Shown here in pieces: positions 9,361 to 19,022 of a stretch of 64,000 bases of DNA (position 1 is its first letter; each line of letters begins with the position of its first letter). The position numbers and the translations under genes are program-made. The DNA comes from Pantoea eucrina (GTDB lineage Bacteria > Pseudomonadota > Gammaproteobacteria > Enterobacterales > Enterobacteriaceae): NCBI RefSeq assembly GCF_001691555.1, contig NZ_MAYN01000008.1:1790682-1854681 (forward strand). Direction: 5' to 3'. Under the pieces are notes generated by a model that had not been told where the DNA came from, did no database searches, and saw nothing but the letters and a program-made list of their open reading frames with translations.

Positions 9361-10239
9361 TCAGCGGTAGCGGACGTCACGGCCCATACGCTGCATCGCC
9401 CGTGACCAGGCGCCGCGCTGGATCGACCAGCGCAGCAGGCGCGCCAGCAGCGCCATCTGCCGGTCGGTGCGCCACTGCGTCAGCGGACTGACCGGGCGCT
9501 GCAGCTGCAGCTGTGCCCACTCCGGCAGTAAGCCGATGCCCGCCTGCAGCATCGTGCGCATTGCCGGTCGCGCCTGCCAGCCGGGCGCCGGCGCATTCAT
9601 CAGCAGCGTCATCACCTCCTGGGTGCGCGCATCAAAACAGAGTTCAGGACGTATCGCCTGCAGATAATCCGCTACCTCCGCCACGCTGGCCGGCACCTGC
9701 TCTGCACCCAGCGCAATCGCCACCTGCGCCGCTTCCTGATAGTAGCGGTCCTGCTCAGTCCGGCTGAGCGCCGGGTTTTTATAGCGCAGATGGGCCGCCA
9801 GAAAACGGCTGGTTTCCGCTACATGCACCCAGGTCAGCAGATGCGGATCGCTGGCCGCGTAAGGATTACCGTTGCTGTCCGTGCCGCTGACCTGCAGATG
9901 GATGCGCTTCACCCGTTCAATCAGCGTCCGGGCATCGGCCGTATTGCCAAAGGTCGTTACGGCGATGAACTGGCTGGTGCGGCGCAGCCGGCCGAGCATA
10001 TCCTGACGGAAGCTGGAGTGATCCCAGACCCCGGCCAGCGCCGCCGGATGCAGCATCTGCAGCATCAGGGCGCTGATACCGCCGCAGAGCATCGCCGGAA
10101 AATCACCGTGGATGCGCCAGATAGTGGAGTCGGGGCCAAATAAGCCGGGATCGCCGGGCGGCTGCGAGAGGTCAAACTCGTTGAGTGCCAGCCCGTTAAG
10201 GCGAAAGATCTGCTGTTCAATGCGATTGCGAAGCGTCAT
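9361..10239 (-). CDS. MpaB/rubber-oxygenase-like protein (DUF2236)
   Basis: A 292-residue predicted cytosolic alpha-helical protein of the DUF2236 family, which includes the fungal MpaB oxygenase and the catalytic domain of latex-clearing protein (Lcp). Diagnostic segments are IWRIHGDFPAMLCGGISALML, MLHPAALAGVWDHSSF, GRLRRTSQFIAVTTFG (about 85-100) and LLTWVHVAETSRFL. Conserved His/Arg residues in these are thought to contact haem in Lcp. Substrate and haem binding here are unproven. It lies between bglX and the SUFU gene, with no neighbour that suggests a pathway. Confidence 0.75.
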   Translation of the reverse strand: MTLRNRIEQQIFRLNGLALNEFDLSQPPGDPGLFGPDSTIWRIHGDFPAMLCGGISALMLQMLHPAALAGVWDHSSFRQDMLGRLRRTSQFIAVTTFGNTADARTLIERVKRIHLQVSGTDSNGNPYAASDPHLLTWVHVAETSRFLAAHLRYKNPALSRTEQDRYYQEAAQVAIALGAEQVPASVAEVADYLQAIRPELCFDARTQEVMTLLMNAPAPGWQARPAMRTMLQAGIGLLPEWAQLQLQRPVSPLTQWRTDRQMALLARLLRWSIQRGAWSRAMQRMGRDVRYR

Positions 10240-10256
10240 GGTGGCGTGGTGTCGGA

Positions 10257-10281
10257 TAAAAAGGCGTCAGGGATAGCGCCC
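10257..10281 (-). terminator. bglX terminator
   Basis: On the minus strand GGCG, a 10-nt loop and CGCC precede TTTTTATC, just past the bglX stop; a second GC-rich hairpin lies immediately upstream. Confidence 0.55.
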
Positions 10282-10313
10282 CCGGCCTGGCGACCGGGAG
10301 ACGCGGTTATCCG

Positions 10314-12611
10314 TTAAAGATAGTCGAACTGCGCATCCTGAGTGCGTACGGAATCCAGGCCAATCATAACGTTAAATTTGCCGGGTTCCGCCACGTGCTG
10401 CATCTGCTGATTCCAGAATTTCAGTGCGTCAGTATCAATGGTAAAGCGCACGGTTTGTGACTCTCCGGCTTTCAGCATAATACGCCGGAAGCCGCGCAGC
10501 TCCTGTACCGGACGGCTGATACTCGCCACCGGGTCGTTGAGATACATCTGTACCACCGTCGCCCCGTCGCGTTTACCGCTGTTTGTCACCGTTACGCTCG
10601 CTTCAATGCTGCCGCTGCGCGGCATCGTGCGCGCAGAGAGCGTCACCGGTGAAACGGTAAAGCGGGTATAGCTCAGGCCGTAACCAAACGGATAGAGCGG
10701 ACCGTTAATCGTGTCGTAGTAGTGGGAGGTATATTTATTCGGCTTTTCCGGATTATAAGGTCGCCCGGTAGGCAGATGATTATAGTAAAGCGGGATCTGC
10801 CCCACTGACCGCGGGAACGTGACCGGCAGTTTACCGGAAGGGTTGTAATCGCCAAACAGCACGTCAGCGATGGCATTGCCGCCTTCCGTGCCGCTGAACC
10901 AGGTTTCCAGCATCGCATCCGCCATGCGGTCTTCATTCACCAGCGTCAGCGGCCGGCCATTCATCAGCACAATCACCAGCGGCTTGCCGGTGGCTTTCAG
11001 GGCCGCCAGTAATTTCTGCTGGCTGGCCGGGATCGCCAGTTCACTGCGGCTCGACGCTTCATGCGCCATGCCCTGCGCCTCACCCACCGCAGCGACCACC
11101 ACATCCGCTTTCTCTGCCTGAGCCACCGCCTCATCGATCATCTGCTGCGGGGTACGCGTATCCACGCTGACCGCCTGCTCATAGAGATTGAGGAAACCCT
11201 GAATACCTTTGTTGTCTGAAACGTTAGCCCCTTTGGCGTACAGCAGCGTGCCTTTGTTTGCCATGGCATTGCGCATGCCCTGCAGCAGCGTCACCGACTG
11301 CTTTGCCACGCCCGCAGCTGACCAGCTGCCCATGATATCGCGCTGGCTGTCCGCCAGCGGCCCTACCAGCGCCACGGTCGCGTCACGCTTCAGCGGCAGC
11401 GTCTCGCGCCAGTTCTTCAGCAGCACCATGCTCTTGCGCGCCACGTCGCGCGCTTCGGCACGGTGCAGGCGGCTCTCAGCGTTGGTATCCTGTGGATCGC
11501 TGCTCTGCGGTCCGAGGTGGCTGTACGGATCGTTGAACAGCCCCATGTCATATTTTACATTGAGCACGTGACGGGCAGCGTCATCAATTTCACGCATACT
11601 CACTGCCCCGCGTTTCACCAGCGCCGGCAGATATTTGCTGTAGTACTCATCGCTCATGCTCATGTCGATGCCTGACTTCAGCGCAATGCGCACCGCATCC
11701 TGCGGATCGCTCGCCACGCCGTGTTTGATCAGCTCTTTAATCGCGCCGTGATCGCTGATGGTGATGCCTTTAAATTTCCACTGATCGCGCAGCAGATCTT
11801 TCAGCAGCCAGCCATCGGCGGTGGCCGGGGTACCGTTCAGCGAATTCAGCGCCACCATCACGCCACCGCTGCCGGCATCCAGCGAGGCTTTATAAGGCGG
11901 CAGGTAGTCCTGCGCCAGCCGCTGCGGGCTCATATCCACGGTGTTGTAATCACGTCCGCCTTCCACCGCGCCGTAGGCGGCAAAATGTTTCACGCTGGTC
12001 ATCACGGCATAACGATCGGCCGGGCTCTTGCCCTGCATCGCTCTGACCATGGCGCTGCCCATCTGCGACGTAAGATAGGTATCTTCACCAAAGCCTTCTG
12101 AGCCTCGTCCCCAGCGCGGTTCGCGGCTGACATCCACCATCGGTGCCCAGGTCATATTCAGACCATCATCCGCGGCCTCATAAGCAGAAACACGTCCCAC
12201 CTCACCAATCGCATCGCGATCCCAGCTGGCCGCGAGGCCCAGCGGAATCGGAAAAATAGTGCGCTGGCCGTGCACCACATCGTAGGCAAAAAACAGCGGA
12301 ATTTTCAGGCGGCTTAACTGCATCACCTGATCCTGCATGGCGCGAATATCCTGGCGGGTGACGGTATTAAAAATTGCCCCAACCTGCCCCTGCTGGATCA
12401 TATCGCGAATCGCCTCTTTCGGCGTGTCGGGTCCGACGCTGATCAGCCGCATCTGGCCAATCTTTTCGTCCAGCGTCATTTTGCTGAGCAGCTGGCTGAC
12501 ATACGCGTCGCGCGCCTGCTCCGTCAGGGGATGTGTTTCACGCAGCGTATCGGCAAACGCCGGCTGCAGAGCCAGGGAGACCGCGAGGCTAACAGAGTAA
12601 ATCCATTTCAT
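10314..12611 (-). CDS. bglX: Periplasmic beta-glucosidase BglX (GH3)
   Basis: A 765-residue enzyme, the same length as E. coli BglX. A signal peptide ends near ALQPAFA (20). The GH3 N-terminal TIM barrel runs from about 30 to 360 with nucleophile Asp287 in TISDHGAI. The alpha/beta sandwich (about 400-600) includes MVLLKNWRETLPLK and TWFSGTEGGNAIADVLFGDY. The fibronectin-III-like C-terminus includes PVQELRGFRRIMLKAGE. It hydrolyses beta-glucosides in the periplasm. The start at 12611 (MKWIYSVSL) follows an AACC-rich leader; the longer frame lacks a signal peptide. It is divergent from dld, as in E. coli. Confidence 0.96.
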   Translation of the reverse strand: MKWIYSVSLAVSLALQPAFADTLRETHPLTEQARDAYVSQLLSKMTLDEKIGQMRLISVGPDTPKEAIRDMIQQGQVGAIFNTVTRQDIRAMQDQVMQLSRLKIPLFFAYDVVHGQRTIFPIPLGLAASWDRDAIGEVGRVSAYEAADDGLNMTWAPMVDVSREPRWGRGSEGFGEDTYLTSQMGSAMVRAMQGKSPADRYAVMTSVKHFAAYGAVEGGRDYNTVDMSPQRLAQDYLPPYKASLDAGSGGVMVALNSLNGTPATADGWLLKDLLRDQWKFKGITISDHGAIKELIKHGVASDPQDAVRIALKSGIDMSMSDEYYSKYLPALVKRGAVSMREIDDAARHVLNVKYDMGLFNDPYSHLGPQSSDPQDTNAESRLHRAEARDVARKSMVLLKNWRETLPLKRDATVALVGPLADSQRDIMGSWSAAGVAKQSVTLLQGMRNAMANKGTLLYAKGANVSDNKGIQGFLNLYEQAVSVDTRTPQQMIDEAVAQAEKADVVVAAVGEAQGMAHEASSRSELAIPASQQKLLAALKATGKPLVIVLMNGRPLTLVNEDRMADAMLETWFSGTEGGNAIADVLFGDYNPSGKLPVTFPRSVGQIPLYYNHLPTGRPYNPEKPNKYTSHYYDTINGPLYPFGYGLSYTRFTVSPVTLSARTMPRSGSIEASVTVTNSGKRDGATVVQMYLNDPVASISRPVQELRGFRRIMLKAGESQTVRFTIDTDALKFWNQQMQHVAEPGKFNVMIGLDSVRTQDAQFDYL

Positions 12612-12766
12612 CAGGTTGGGTTCTCTTAAGTAACTGCGCACAATGAAGATTAGCGGGGCAGTGTGCCACAAGATGAGGATAGCAGGTAGCCGCCTTTGTC
12701 ACACGGCGACCAGAGCCGCGCCGCGTGCTACAGTAGAAACGCCACGTTAACGACAAGGACAGGCTC

Positions 12767-14476
12767 ATGAATTCTCACCTTTCTCATCCTGCACTGGTTG
12801 CCGACCTGCGCCGTCTGGTTGGTGCCTCTCATCTGCTGACTGATGCGGAGCAAACCGCGCGCTACCGTACCGGCTTTCGCTCCGGCGCGGGCGATGCGCT
12901 GGCGGTGGTCTTTCCGGGGTCGCTGCTCGAACTCTGGCGGGTCCTGCAGGCGCTGGTCAGCGCGGACGCTATTATTCTGATGCAGGCGGCCAATACCGGC
13001 CTGACGGAAGGCTCCACGCCCAGCGGCAACGATTACGATCGTCCGGTGGTGATCGTCAGCACCCTGCGTCTCGATCGGCTGCAGCTGATTGATGGCGGCA
13101 AACAGATCCTCGCGTTTCCCGGCAGCACGCTCTATCAGCTGGAGAAAACGCTTAAACCGCTGGGGCGCGAGCCGCACTCGGTCATTGGCTCCTCCTGCAT
13201 CGGTGCTTCAGTACTGGGCGGGATCTGTAATAACTCCGGCGGCTCGCTGATCAAACGCGGGCCAGCCTACAGTGAGATGGCGCTGTTTGCGCAGGTGGAC
13301 GCCAGCGGTAAACTCAAGCTGGTTAATCATCTGGGGATCGACCTGGGCCACTCGCCGGAAGAGATCCTCGGGCGGCTGGATGATGAGCGCTGGCAGCAGA
13401 GCGATGTGCGCTGGGATGAGCGTCACGCCTCGGACCATGAATACGCCGGGCGGGTACGTGATATTCACGCCGATACGCCGGCGCGCTTTAACGCTGACGC
13501 CCGCCGGCTGTTTGAAGCCTCCGGCTGCGCCGGTAAGCTTGCGGTGTTTGCCGTGCGTCTGGATACCTTTCCGACTGAGCCACAGCAGCAGGTATTCTAT
13601 ATCGGCACCAACGACCCCGCCGTGCTGGGCGACATCCGCCGTCATATCCTGGCAGAGTTCACCCATCTGCCGGTGGCGGGTGAATATATGCACCGCGATA
13701 TCTTCGATATTGCCGAAGTGTACGGCAAAGATACTTTCGTGATGATCGACAAGCTCGGCACCGATAAGATGCCGCTCTTTTTCACGCTCAAGGGACGGAT
13801 GGATGCCTGGCTGAACAAGCTCAGCTTTGTGAAACCGCACTTCACCGATCGTCTGCTGCAGCGTATCAGCCGCCTGTTTCCGGCACACCTGCCAAAACGC
13901 CTTAAGCAGTACCGCGATAAGTATGAACACCACCTGATGCTGAAAATGTCCGGCGAAGGCGTTGCCGAGGCGCAGACGTACCTGCAGGACTATTTTCGTG
14001 AGGGCGGCGGGGAGTTTTTCGCCTGCGACAGCAAAGAGGGATCGCATGCGTTTTTGCATCGGTTTGCCGCCGCCGGGGCTGCTGTGCGCTATCACGCAGT
14101 ACATGCGGATGACGTGGAAGATATTCTGGCACTGGATATTGCCCTGCGACGCAACGATGAAGAGTGGTTTGAACAGCTGCCGCCGGAGTTTGATAACGAT
14201 CTGATCCACCGGCTCTACTATGGCCACTTCTTCTGCCATGTGTTCCATCAGGATTACATTGTGAAAAAAGGCGTGGACGTGCACGCGCTAAAAGAAAGGA
14301 TGCTGGCGCTGCTCAGCGCACGCGGCGCCGAGTATCCCGCGGAACATAACGTGGGTCATCTCTATAAAGCGAAACCGCAGCTGCAGGCGTTTTATCGGGA
14401 ACTGGATCCGACCAATACCTTTAACCCCGGCATCGGTAAAACCAGCAAGCAGAAAGGCTGGGCAGTAAAAGCCTGA
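12767..14476 (+). CDS. dld: D-lactate dehydrogenase (quinone), membrane-associated
   Basis: A 569-residue FAD enzyme (571 in E. coli) that oxidises D-lactate to pyruvate and feeds electrons to the quinone pool. The FAD-binding PCMH-type domain spans about 40-220 (NTGLTEGSTPSGNDYDR; SSCIGASVLGGICNNSGGS). A basic stretch near 350-390 (RLLQRISRLFPAHLPKRLKQ) is the membrane-docking region. The C-terminal cap ends with LDPTNTFNPGIGKTS. AGGACAGGCTC before ATG 12767 provides a ribosome site. It is divergent from bglX with a 155-bp shared promoter region. Confidence 0.96.
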   Translation: MNSHLSHPALVADLRRLVGASHLLTDAEQTARYRTGFRSGAGDALAVVFPGSLLELWRVLQALVSADAIILMQAANTGLTEGSTPSGNDYDRPVVIVSTLRLDRLQLIDGGKQILAFPGSTLYQLEKTLKPLGREPHSVIGSSCIGASVLGGICNNSGGSLIKRGPAYSEMALFAQVDASGKLKLVNHLGIDLGHSPEEILGRLDDERWQQSDVRWDERHASDHEYAGRVRDIHADTPARFNADARRLFEASGCAGKLAVFAVRLDTFPTEPQQQVFYIGTNDPAVLGDIRRHILAEFTHLPVAGEYMHRDIFDIAEVYGKDTFVMIDKLGTDKMPLFFTLKGRMDAWLNKLSFVKPHFTDRLLQRISRLFPAHLPKRLKQYRDKYEHHLMLKMSGEGVAEAQTYLQDYFREGGGEFFACDSKEGSHAFLHRFAAAGAAVRYHAVHADDVEDILALDIALRRNDEEWFEQLPPEFDNDLIHRLYYGHFFCHVFHQDYIVKKGVDVHALKERMLALLSARGAEYPAEHNVGHLYKAKPQLQAFYRELDPTNTFNPGIGKTSKQKGWAVKA

Positions 14477-14491
14477 GACCGGCACTCATGC

Positions 14492-14517
14492 GCAGGGTGG
14501 CCTGATAACCACCCTGC
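14492..14517. terminator. Hairpin between convergent dld and the MscS-type gene
   Basis: GCAGGGTGG and CCACCCTGC form a perfect 9-bp stem with an 8-nt loop in the 48-bp convergent gap. There is no T-run on either side, so it may act as a shared block to read-through. Confidence 0.5.
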
Positions 14518-14524
14518 CATTGAC

Positions 14525-16978
14525 TCAGGGTTGCGGCGGATCCTGCTCCTGTGTGGCCGCCGCCAGCGCGCGGCGTTCGATGATCATGGTCTGCGGTGCA
14601 GACAGCACAATGCCTTCTTTACGCAGGCGCGTCAGAATATCGAACAGCAGATCGCTTTTGGCTCCTGAGATCTGGCGCTGACTGGCGACGTTGCCGGTTA
14701 CGCTCAGCACAATGCCCGACGGCGTAAGATCTTTAAACGACACGGAAGGATCAGGCGTCTCCAGAATGCGCTCATTCTCGTTATAGACCTCCAGCAGCAG
14801 TTCACGCACCCGCACCGGATCGATATCCAGCGGGAACGTCAGCTGAATGGTCACAACGCCCTGCGCATTTCCCATGGTGGCATTACGTACGTTCTGCGAA
14901 ATCAGCTGCGAATTGGGCACAATCACCGTCGACTTGTCGCCGAGCTGAATCTCTGTGGCGCGAACATTGATACGCCGGATATCGCCCTCAATGCCGCTGA
15001 TGCTGACCAGATCCCCTACCTTGACCGGTCGCTCAGTGAGCAGGATCAGGCCGGAAATAAAGTTTTTTACAATCTCCTGCAGACCAAAACCGATGCCCAC
15101 CGACAGCGCGCTGACGATCCACGCCAGCTTATTCCACTGCAGTCCCATGATGGAGAGCGTCAGCAGGATAATCAGCACGTAGCCGATATTGCTGAACAGC
15201 GTCACCAGCGAGACGCGCATGCCGACATCCATGGTGGTTTTCGGCAGAAAATCGTTATCCAGCCAGCGGCGTACTGAGCGTAATATCCAGATACCCGCCA
15301 CGAGGCAAAGCAGGGCATTGACCATATGCGCCGGTACAATATTCAGCGACTCCAGCCCTTTGCCACCCCAGAACTCAATTACTTTCTGAATCAGTTCTAC
15401 CGGCGTCGAAGAGGCGAACGTGCCGGTCATCAGCGCCAGCGCGACAATGCCCATCAGCAGCGCTTTACCCAGCGCGCTGAGCAGCGTGGCGGCCTGCTGC
15501 AGATAGCGCTCATCAATATTCAGCGAACTCTGCAGGCGGCGTCCGGCTGCGCTGCTGGTGGAGAACAGACTTTCACAGCCGTCGGTAATGACGTGACTCA
15601 GAAAATAGAAGGAGCCAAACAGGATCCCGCACCACACCACTTCATAGCTCAGAAAACGCGCCAGCGTCACATAGCCAATCGTCAGTGAAATCAGAATCGC
15701 CACGGCGGTCAGCGTGAGCGCCAGCTGAACCAGCCCGACCACTGTCGGACGCGCCTCCGGCGGGTTACCCAGCCGGGTCATCCGGCGACGCACGCGGTTG
15801 GTGCGCATACTGATGGCGAGCCCGGTGCTGCCAATCAGCAGTGCAGTCAGGCCGTTAGCAAAAATCGTGGTGCTGAGGCTGGTGCCTACCGTGTAGTTAA
15901 ACGCTTCTGCGGTCTGAAAGATAAACACCAGCGCAGCGGTAATCGGCGGAAACGGCTTCAGCGCCAGCGCAACCTCATTAGAGATGGCCGGCAGACGCCA
16001 GCTGGGACGGCGGGTCGAGAGAAACGCCCGTCCCAGACCGGCAATCAGCCCGCAGTAGACGCTCAGCTGCACCAGGCGGGTAACAAAATCCTGTACGTCA
16101 CCGGAGACTTCATCCCGGCGGGTAAACGCCAGCGCGCTGAAGTTAAAGGTCAGCACCACCGCCGCCAGCGTGGTCAGCGCAATGGCAGCAGCGAGGAAAC
16201 TGCGCCGCAGCCGCCCTTCCGGCAGTTTGTGAATACTTACCCAGGCAAGAAACTCTTCGCTGTAGCGCCGTCCCAGCGTCATCACCAGCATGGCTGCCAC
16301 CAGCCAGCCGATGGTGCCGGCACGCCAGTCCGATTCCCACGACAGGGCCGCCGACGCCTTCAGCTCCGTAATAAAGTCACTGATTTTTTCGCCGTCAAGA
16401 TCCTGGCGGCTCACCAGCGGCGCCCAGAAGCGCGGGCCAAAAATACTGCCGGAGTTCAGCGCCAGCTGGTTTTTCAGCTGATCGCGGCGCAGATTCACAA
16501 TCTGTGAAGAGAGCACCAGCGCGCCGTTTTTAATGCCTTCTGCCTGTTTGATCTGATCGTCCAGCTTGCCTTTCTGGCTTTCCAGCGAACGGCGTTTGCG
16601 CGTGACCTCCGGCGTCTCTTTAACGCCGCTGTCCGCTTTCGGCGCGGGACCCAGTACCGCCAGCTGCGCATCAAGCTGCTGGCGCTGCGGGAGTAACGCC
16701 TGCCCCAGCGTCTCTGCATTGCCCGACAGCTCCAGCGCCATCTCATTAAGCTGGTTGAGCTGGTTTTCGCTGGTTTCTCCCGAGACCTGTCCTTTGATCT
16801 TGTCGAGAATTTTTTGCATTTTTGGCAGCTCAACCGCCGGATTAACCTGCGGCGGCGCTTCTTCTTCCTGTGCCGGCTGCTGTTGCGTCACATCGGGCGC
16901 GTCATCCGCCTGGCTCAGCGCGGGCACACACAGCATGAGCAGTAACAGCGGAATCGTGAAAAAACGAAACTTCATCAT
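14525..16978 (-). CDS. Large MscS-type mechanosensitive channel with DUF3772
   Basis: An 817-residue inner-membrane protein. A signal peptide (about 1-24, ending LSQADD) is followed by an acidic/Pro linker and a coiled-coil periplasmic DUF3772 region (about 45-200; KRRSLESQKGKLDDQIKQAE), about ten membrane helices, then the MscS core: pore helix LAWIVSALSVGIGFGLQEIVKNFISGLILL and beta domain RPVKVGDLVSISGIEGDI, IVPNSQL. DUF3772 proteins resemble large MscK/MscM-type channels, which gate under hypo-osmotic shock, but this is a different subfamily from E. coli MscK and MscM (about 1,110 residues). ATG 16978 is followed directly by a second ATG; either is possible. Confidence 0.88.
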   Translation of the reverse strand: MMKFRFFTIPLLLLMLCVPALSQADDAPDVTQQQPAQEEEAPPQVNPAVELPKMQKILDKIKGQVSGETSENQLNQLNEMALELSGNAETLGQALLPQRQQLDAQLAVLGPAPKADSGVKETPEVTRKRRSLESQKGKLDDQIKQAEGIKNGALVLSSQIVNLRRDQLKNQLALNSGSIFGPRFWAPLVSRQDLDGEKISDFITELKASAALSWESDWRAGTIGWLVAAMLVMTLGRRYSEEFLAWVSIHKLPEGRLRRSFLAAAIALTTLAAVVLTFNFSALAFTRRDEVSGDVQDFVTRLVQLSVYCGLIAGLGRAFLSTRRPSWRLPAISNEVALALKPFPPITAALVFIFQTAEAFNYTVGTSLSTTIFANGLTALLIGSTGLAISMRTNRVRRRMTRLGNPPEARPTVVGLVQLALTLTAVAILISLTIGYVTLARFLSYEVVWCGILFGSFYFLSHVITDGCESLFSTSSAAGRRLQSSLNIDERYLQQAATLLSALGKALLMGIVALALMTGTFASSTPVELIQKVIEFWGGKGLESLNIVPAHMVNALLCLVAGIWILRSVRRWLDNDFLPKTTMDVGMRVSLVTLFSNIGYVLIILLTLSIMGLQWNKLAWIVSALSVGIGFGLQEIVKNFISGLILLTERPVKVGDLVSISGIEGDIRRINVRATEIQLGDKSTVIVPNSQLISQNVRNATMGNAQGVVTIQLTFPLDIDPVRVRELLLEVYNENERILETPDPSVSFKDLTPSGIVLSVTGNVASQRQISGAKSDLLFDILTRLRKEGIVLSAPQTMIIERRALAAATQEQDPPQP

Positions 16979-17102
16979 AGAACGACATTCCAGCGAATAA
17001 GCCAGTTAAATGAGTGTGGCGGCCCGTACAGGAGGTCGCCGCCGGGTGATAACAGGATTGAGCATATCAAATCAGGGGACGGGTGATATGCCGCTTTGCA
17101 AG

Positions 17103-17135
17103 GGGTGCGGTCCGCCTGCTGGCGGGCGCGCACCC
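17103..17135 (-). terminator. Strong GC hairpin downstream of pbpG
   Basis: GGGTGCG pairs with CGCACCC and CCGCC with GGCGG around a TGCT loop, 7 bp beyond the pbpG stop. There is no clear U-tract on the minus strand. Confidence 0.45.
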
Positions 17136-17141
17136 TTGCCG

Positions 17142-18080
17142 TTATTCCACTACCGTGTTGCTGGTAGTGAGTCCCGCTTTCTGTTTTTTATACGCCAGCG
17201 CTGCCGCCGGAACCGGGGCTGCTTTACCGGTTTCCAGCCAGTCGCGCAGGCGATTAGCATCGGCAAAGTGGGTATATTTGCCAAACGCATCCAGTACCAC
17301 CAGCGCCACCGGGCGGTTGTTGATCACCGTACGCATCACCAGGCAGTGGCCCGCCTCATCGGTGTACCCTGTTTTCGTCAGCTGGATCCGCCAGCCCTCT
17401 TTGTAAACCAGGTGATTGGTGTTGCGGAACGGCAGTGCGTAGCTCGGGTGCTGAAACACCGCCGTCTGCTCTTTTGTGGTGCTGAGCTGGCCGAGCAGCG
17501 GATACTGACGCGTCGCTTTCAGCAGCTTAACCAGATCGCTGGCGCTGGAGACGTTCTGCGTGGAGAGGCCGGTGGGTTCCACATAGCGCGTATGCGTCAT
17601 ACCCAGCGCGCGCGCTTTGGCATTCATGGCGCGGATAAAGGCGTTATAGCCGCCCGGATAGTGGTGCGCCAGACTGGCCGCCGCGCGGTTTTCAGAGGAC
17701 ATCAGCGCCAGCAGCAGCATAGAGCGGCGACTGATTTCGCTGTTGAGTTTGACGCGCGAAAACACACCGCGCATTTCGCGCGTCTGGCTGATATCCACCG
17801 AGAGCAGCTCATCCATGGGCAGTTTTGCATCCAGCACCACCATCGCCGTCATCACTTTAGTGATAGAGGCGATAGGTCGCACGCGGTCAGGATGGCTTGA
17901 GAACAGCACCTTGCCCGTGTCGAGATCAACAATCATGGCGCTGCCGGAGGCGATTTGCGGCTGGGCCAGCGGTGCCAGACCCGGGAGCGCGGCGGGTGCA
18001 GCCAGTACAGGTGTTATCGCCGCCGGGGCTGCCATAAACAGCGCCAGCGACAGCAGAGAAACAGGTAATTTTACAGACAT
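17142..18080 (-). CDS. pbpG: D-alanyl-D-alanine endopeptidase (PBP7)
   Basis: A 312-residue periplasmic peptidase (310 in E. coli) of the S11 family that cleaves D-Ala-mDAP cross-links in peptidoglycan. A signal peptide ends around residue 28. The active-site motifs are present: Ser72-x-x-Lys75 in [11 protein letters not shown] in LMSSENRAA, and KTG in [13 protein letters not shown]. The [20 protein letters not shown] region matches E. coli PBP7. It lies before yohC, as in E. coli. Confidence 0.95.
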   Translation of the reverse strand: MSVKLPVSLLSLALFMAAPAAITPVLAAPAALPGLAPLAQPQIASGSAMIVDLDTGKVLFSSHPDRVRPIASITKVMTAMVVLDAKLPMDELLSVDISQTREMRGVFSRVKLNSEISRRSMLLLALMSSENRAAASLAHHYPGGYNAFIRAMNAKARALGMTHTRYVEPTGLSTQNVSSASDLVKLLKATRQYPLLGQLSTTKEQTAVFQHPSYALPFRNTNHLVYKEGWRIQLTKTGYTDEAGHCLVMRTVINNRPVALVVLDAFGKYTHFADANRLRDWLETGKAAPVPAAALAYKKQKAGLTTSNTVVE

Positions 18081-18222
18081 CGTGTCAGTGAGATCCGATC
18101 AGGAATTTTGCGCTGTGAAAGCTCCACAGGCCGCCCGCATCAGGCCTGTCAGGGTACGGGCTGGCAGCAGGATAATACGCGCAAATGGAGCAAATTTCTT
18201 AGTGAGATTGTTTCCGGGCGTT

Positions 18223-18249
18223 AAAAAGGCCGCAGTTATGTGCGGCCTC
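18223..18249 (-). terminator. yohC terminator
   Basis: On the minus strand GAGGCCGCA, TAACT-type loop, TGCGGCC then TTTTTAA: a classical intrinsic terminator 18 bp past the yohC stop. Confidence 0.8.
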
Positions 18250-18266
18250 AGAAAAAAGCGCGAATA

Positions 18267-18854
18267 TCAGAACAGCCGAGGCCCATAACCCCACAGTACA
18301 ACCGTCAGCGCCAGCAGCACTTCAAAGACCAGTACCCCAATCGCCAGCGTGGAGCCGGAGAAGCGCATACTCTCTTCACGATCGATATTTAAAAACACCG
18401 GAATACCGACATAGAGCAGATAACCGGTGTAAACCAGCGCCACTGCTCCCGCCAGTACGCAGAGCCACACCAGCGGATAAAGCGCCACCAGACCGCTGAG
18501 AAACAGCGGCGTGGCCACGTAGCCGGCGAATACGGTGCAGCGCTGAATACCGGGACGCTGCGGATAGTCGCGCGCCATCCAGTGGATCACCCGCCCCATC
18601 ACCGCGACGCCGCCCAGAATTAACAAATAGAAGAGAATACCCAGACCGATGCCGGTCATCAGATTGAGCTGAATAAAGCGATTTTCGCCAAGATTCCAGC
18701 CAAATTGTGTCGTGCCGATAAAGGCACATATTACCGGTATCGCTGCCATGAGCAGCACGTGATGCGTGTAATGATGTGAAACGCTTTCGTTTTCCTGCTT
18801 GATATGGCGCATTTCCTGATTCGGATGCGCCAGAAGACCCCAGACATGATTCAT
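18267..18854 (-). CDS. yohC: YIP1-family inner membrane protein YohC
   Basis: A 195-residue polytopic protein with about five hydrophobic helices. Long stretches match E. coli YohC, for example SHHYTHHVLLMAAIPVICAF, VFAGYVATPLFLSGLVALYP and LAIGVLVFEVLLALTVVLWG. YIP1-family proteins are of unknown function in bacteria. The start at 18854 (MNHVWGLLAHPN) matches E. coli MSHVWGLFSHPD. It is divergent from yohD, with a 168-bp gap. Confidence 0.92.
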   Translation of the reverse strand: MNHVWGLLAHPNQEMRHIKQENESVSHHYTHHVLLMAAIPVICAFIGTTQFGWNLGENRFIQLNLMTGIGLGILFYLLILGGVAVMGRVIHWMARDYPQRPGIQRCTVFAGYVATPLFLSGLVALYPLVWLCVLAGAVALVYTGYLLYVGIPVFLNIDREESMRFSGSTLAIGVLVFEVLLALTVVLWGYGPRLF

Positions 18855-19022
18855 AAAATCACTCCTCTGATGCAGTGGGCCGCCCCTTTAGCATTCAGTC
18901 AGACTCCGACAGGCAGCGTCTCTTCAAGTATAACCAGCCCGCCTGTTTTTGCGGCCCGCAGCACAAAAAAAGCCGTCTGCAGCTACACTGCTCAGGTGTT
19001 TGTTCTGTGCAGGGAGAAAAAA

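Noticed and set aside
13208-14284. Long antisense ORF within dld (358 codons)
   Set aside because: A shadow frame of a GC-rich gene; the sense strand encodes a complete, conserved D-lactate dehydrogenase. The same applies to long antisense frames in the chemoreceptor and hybrid kinase genes.
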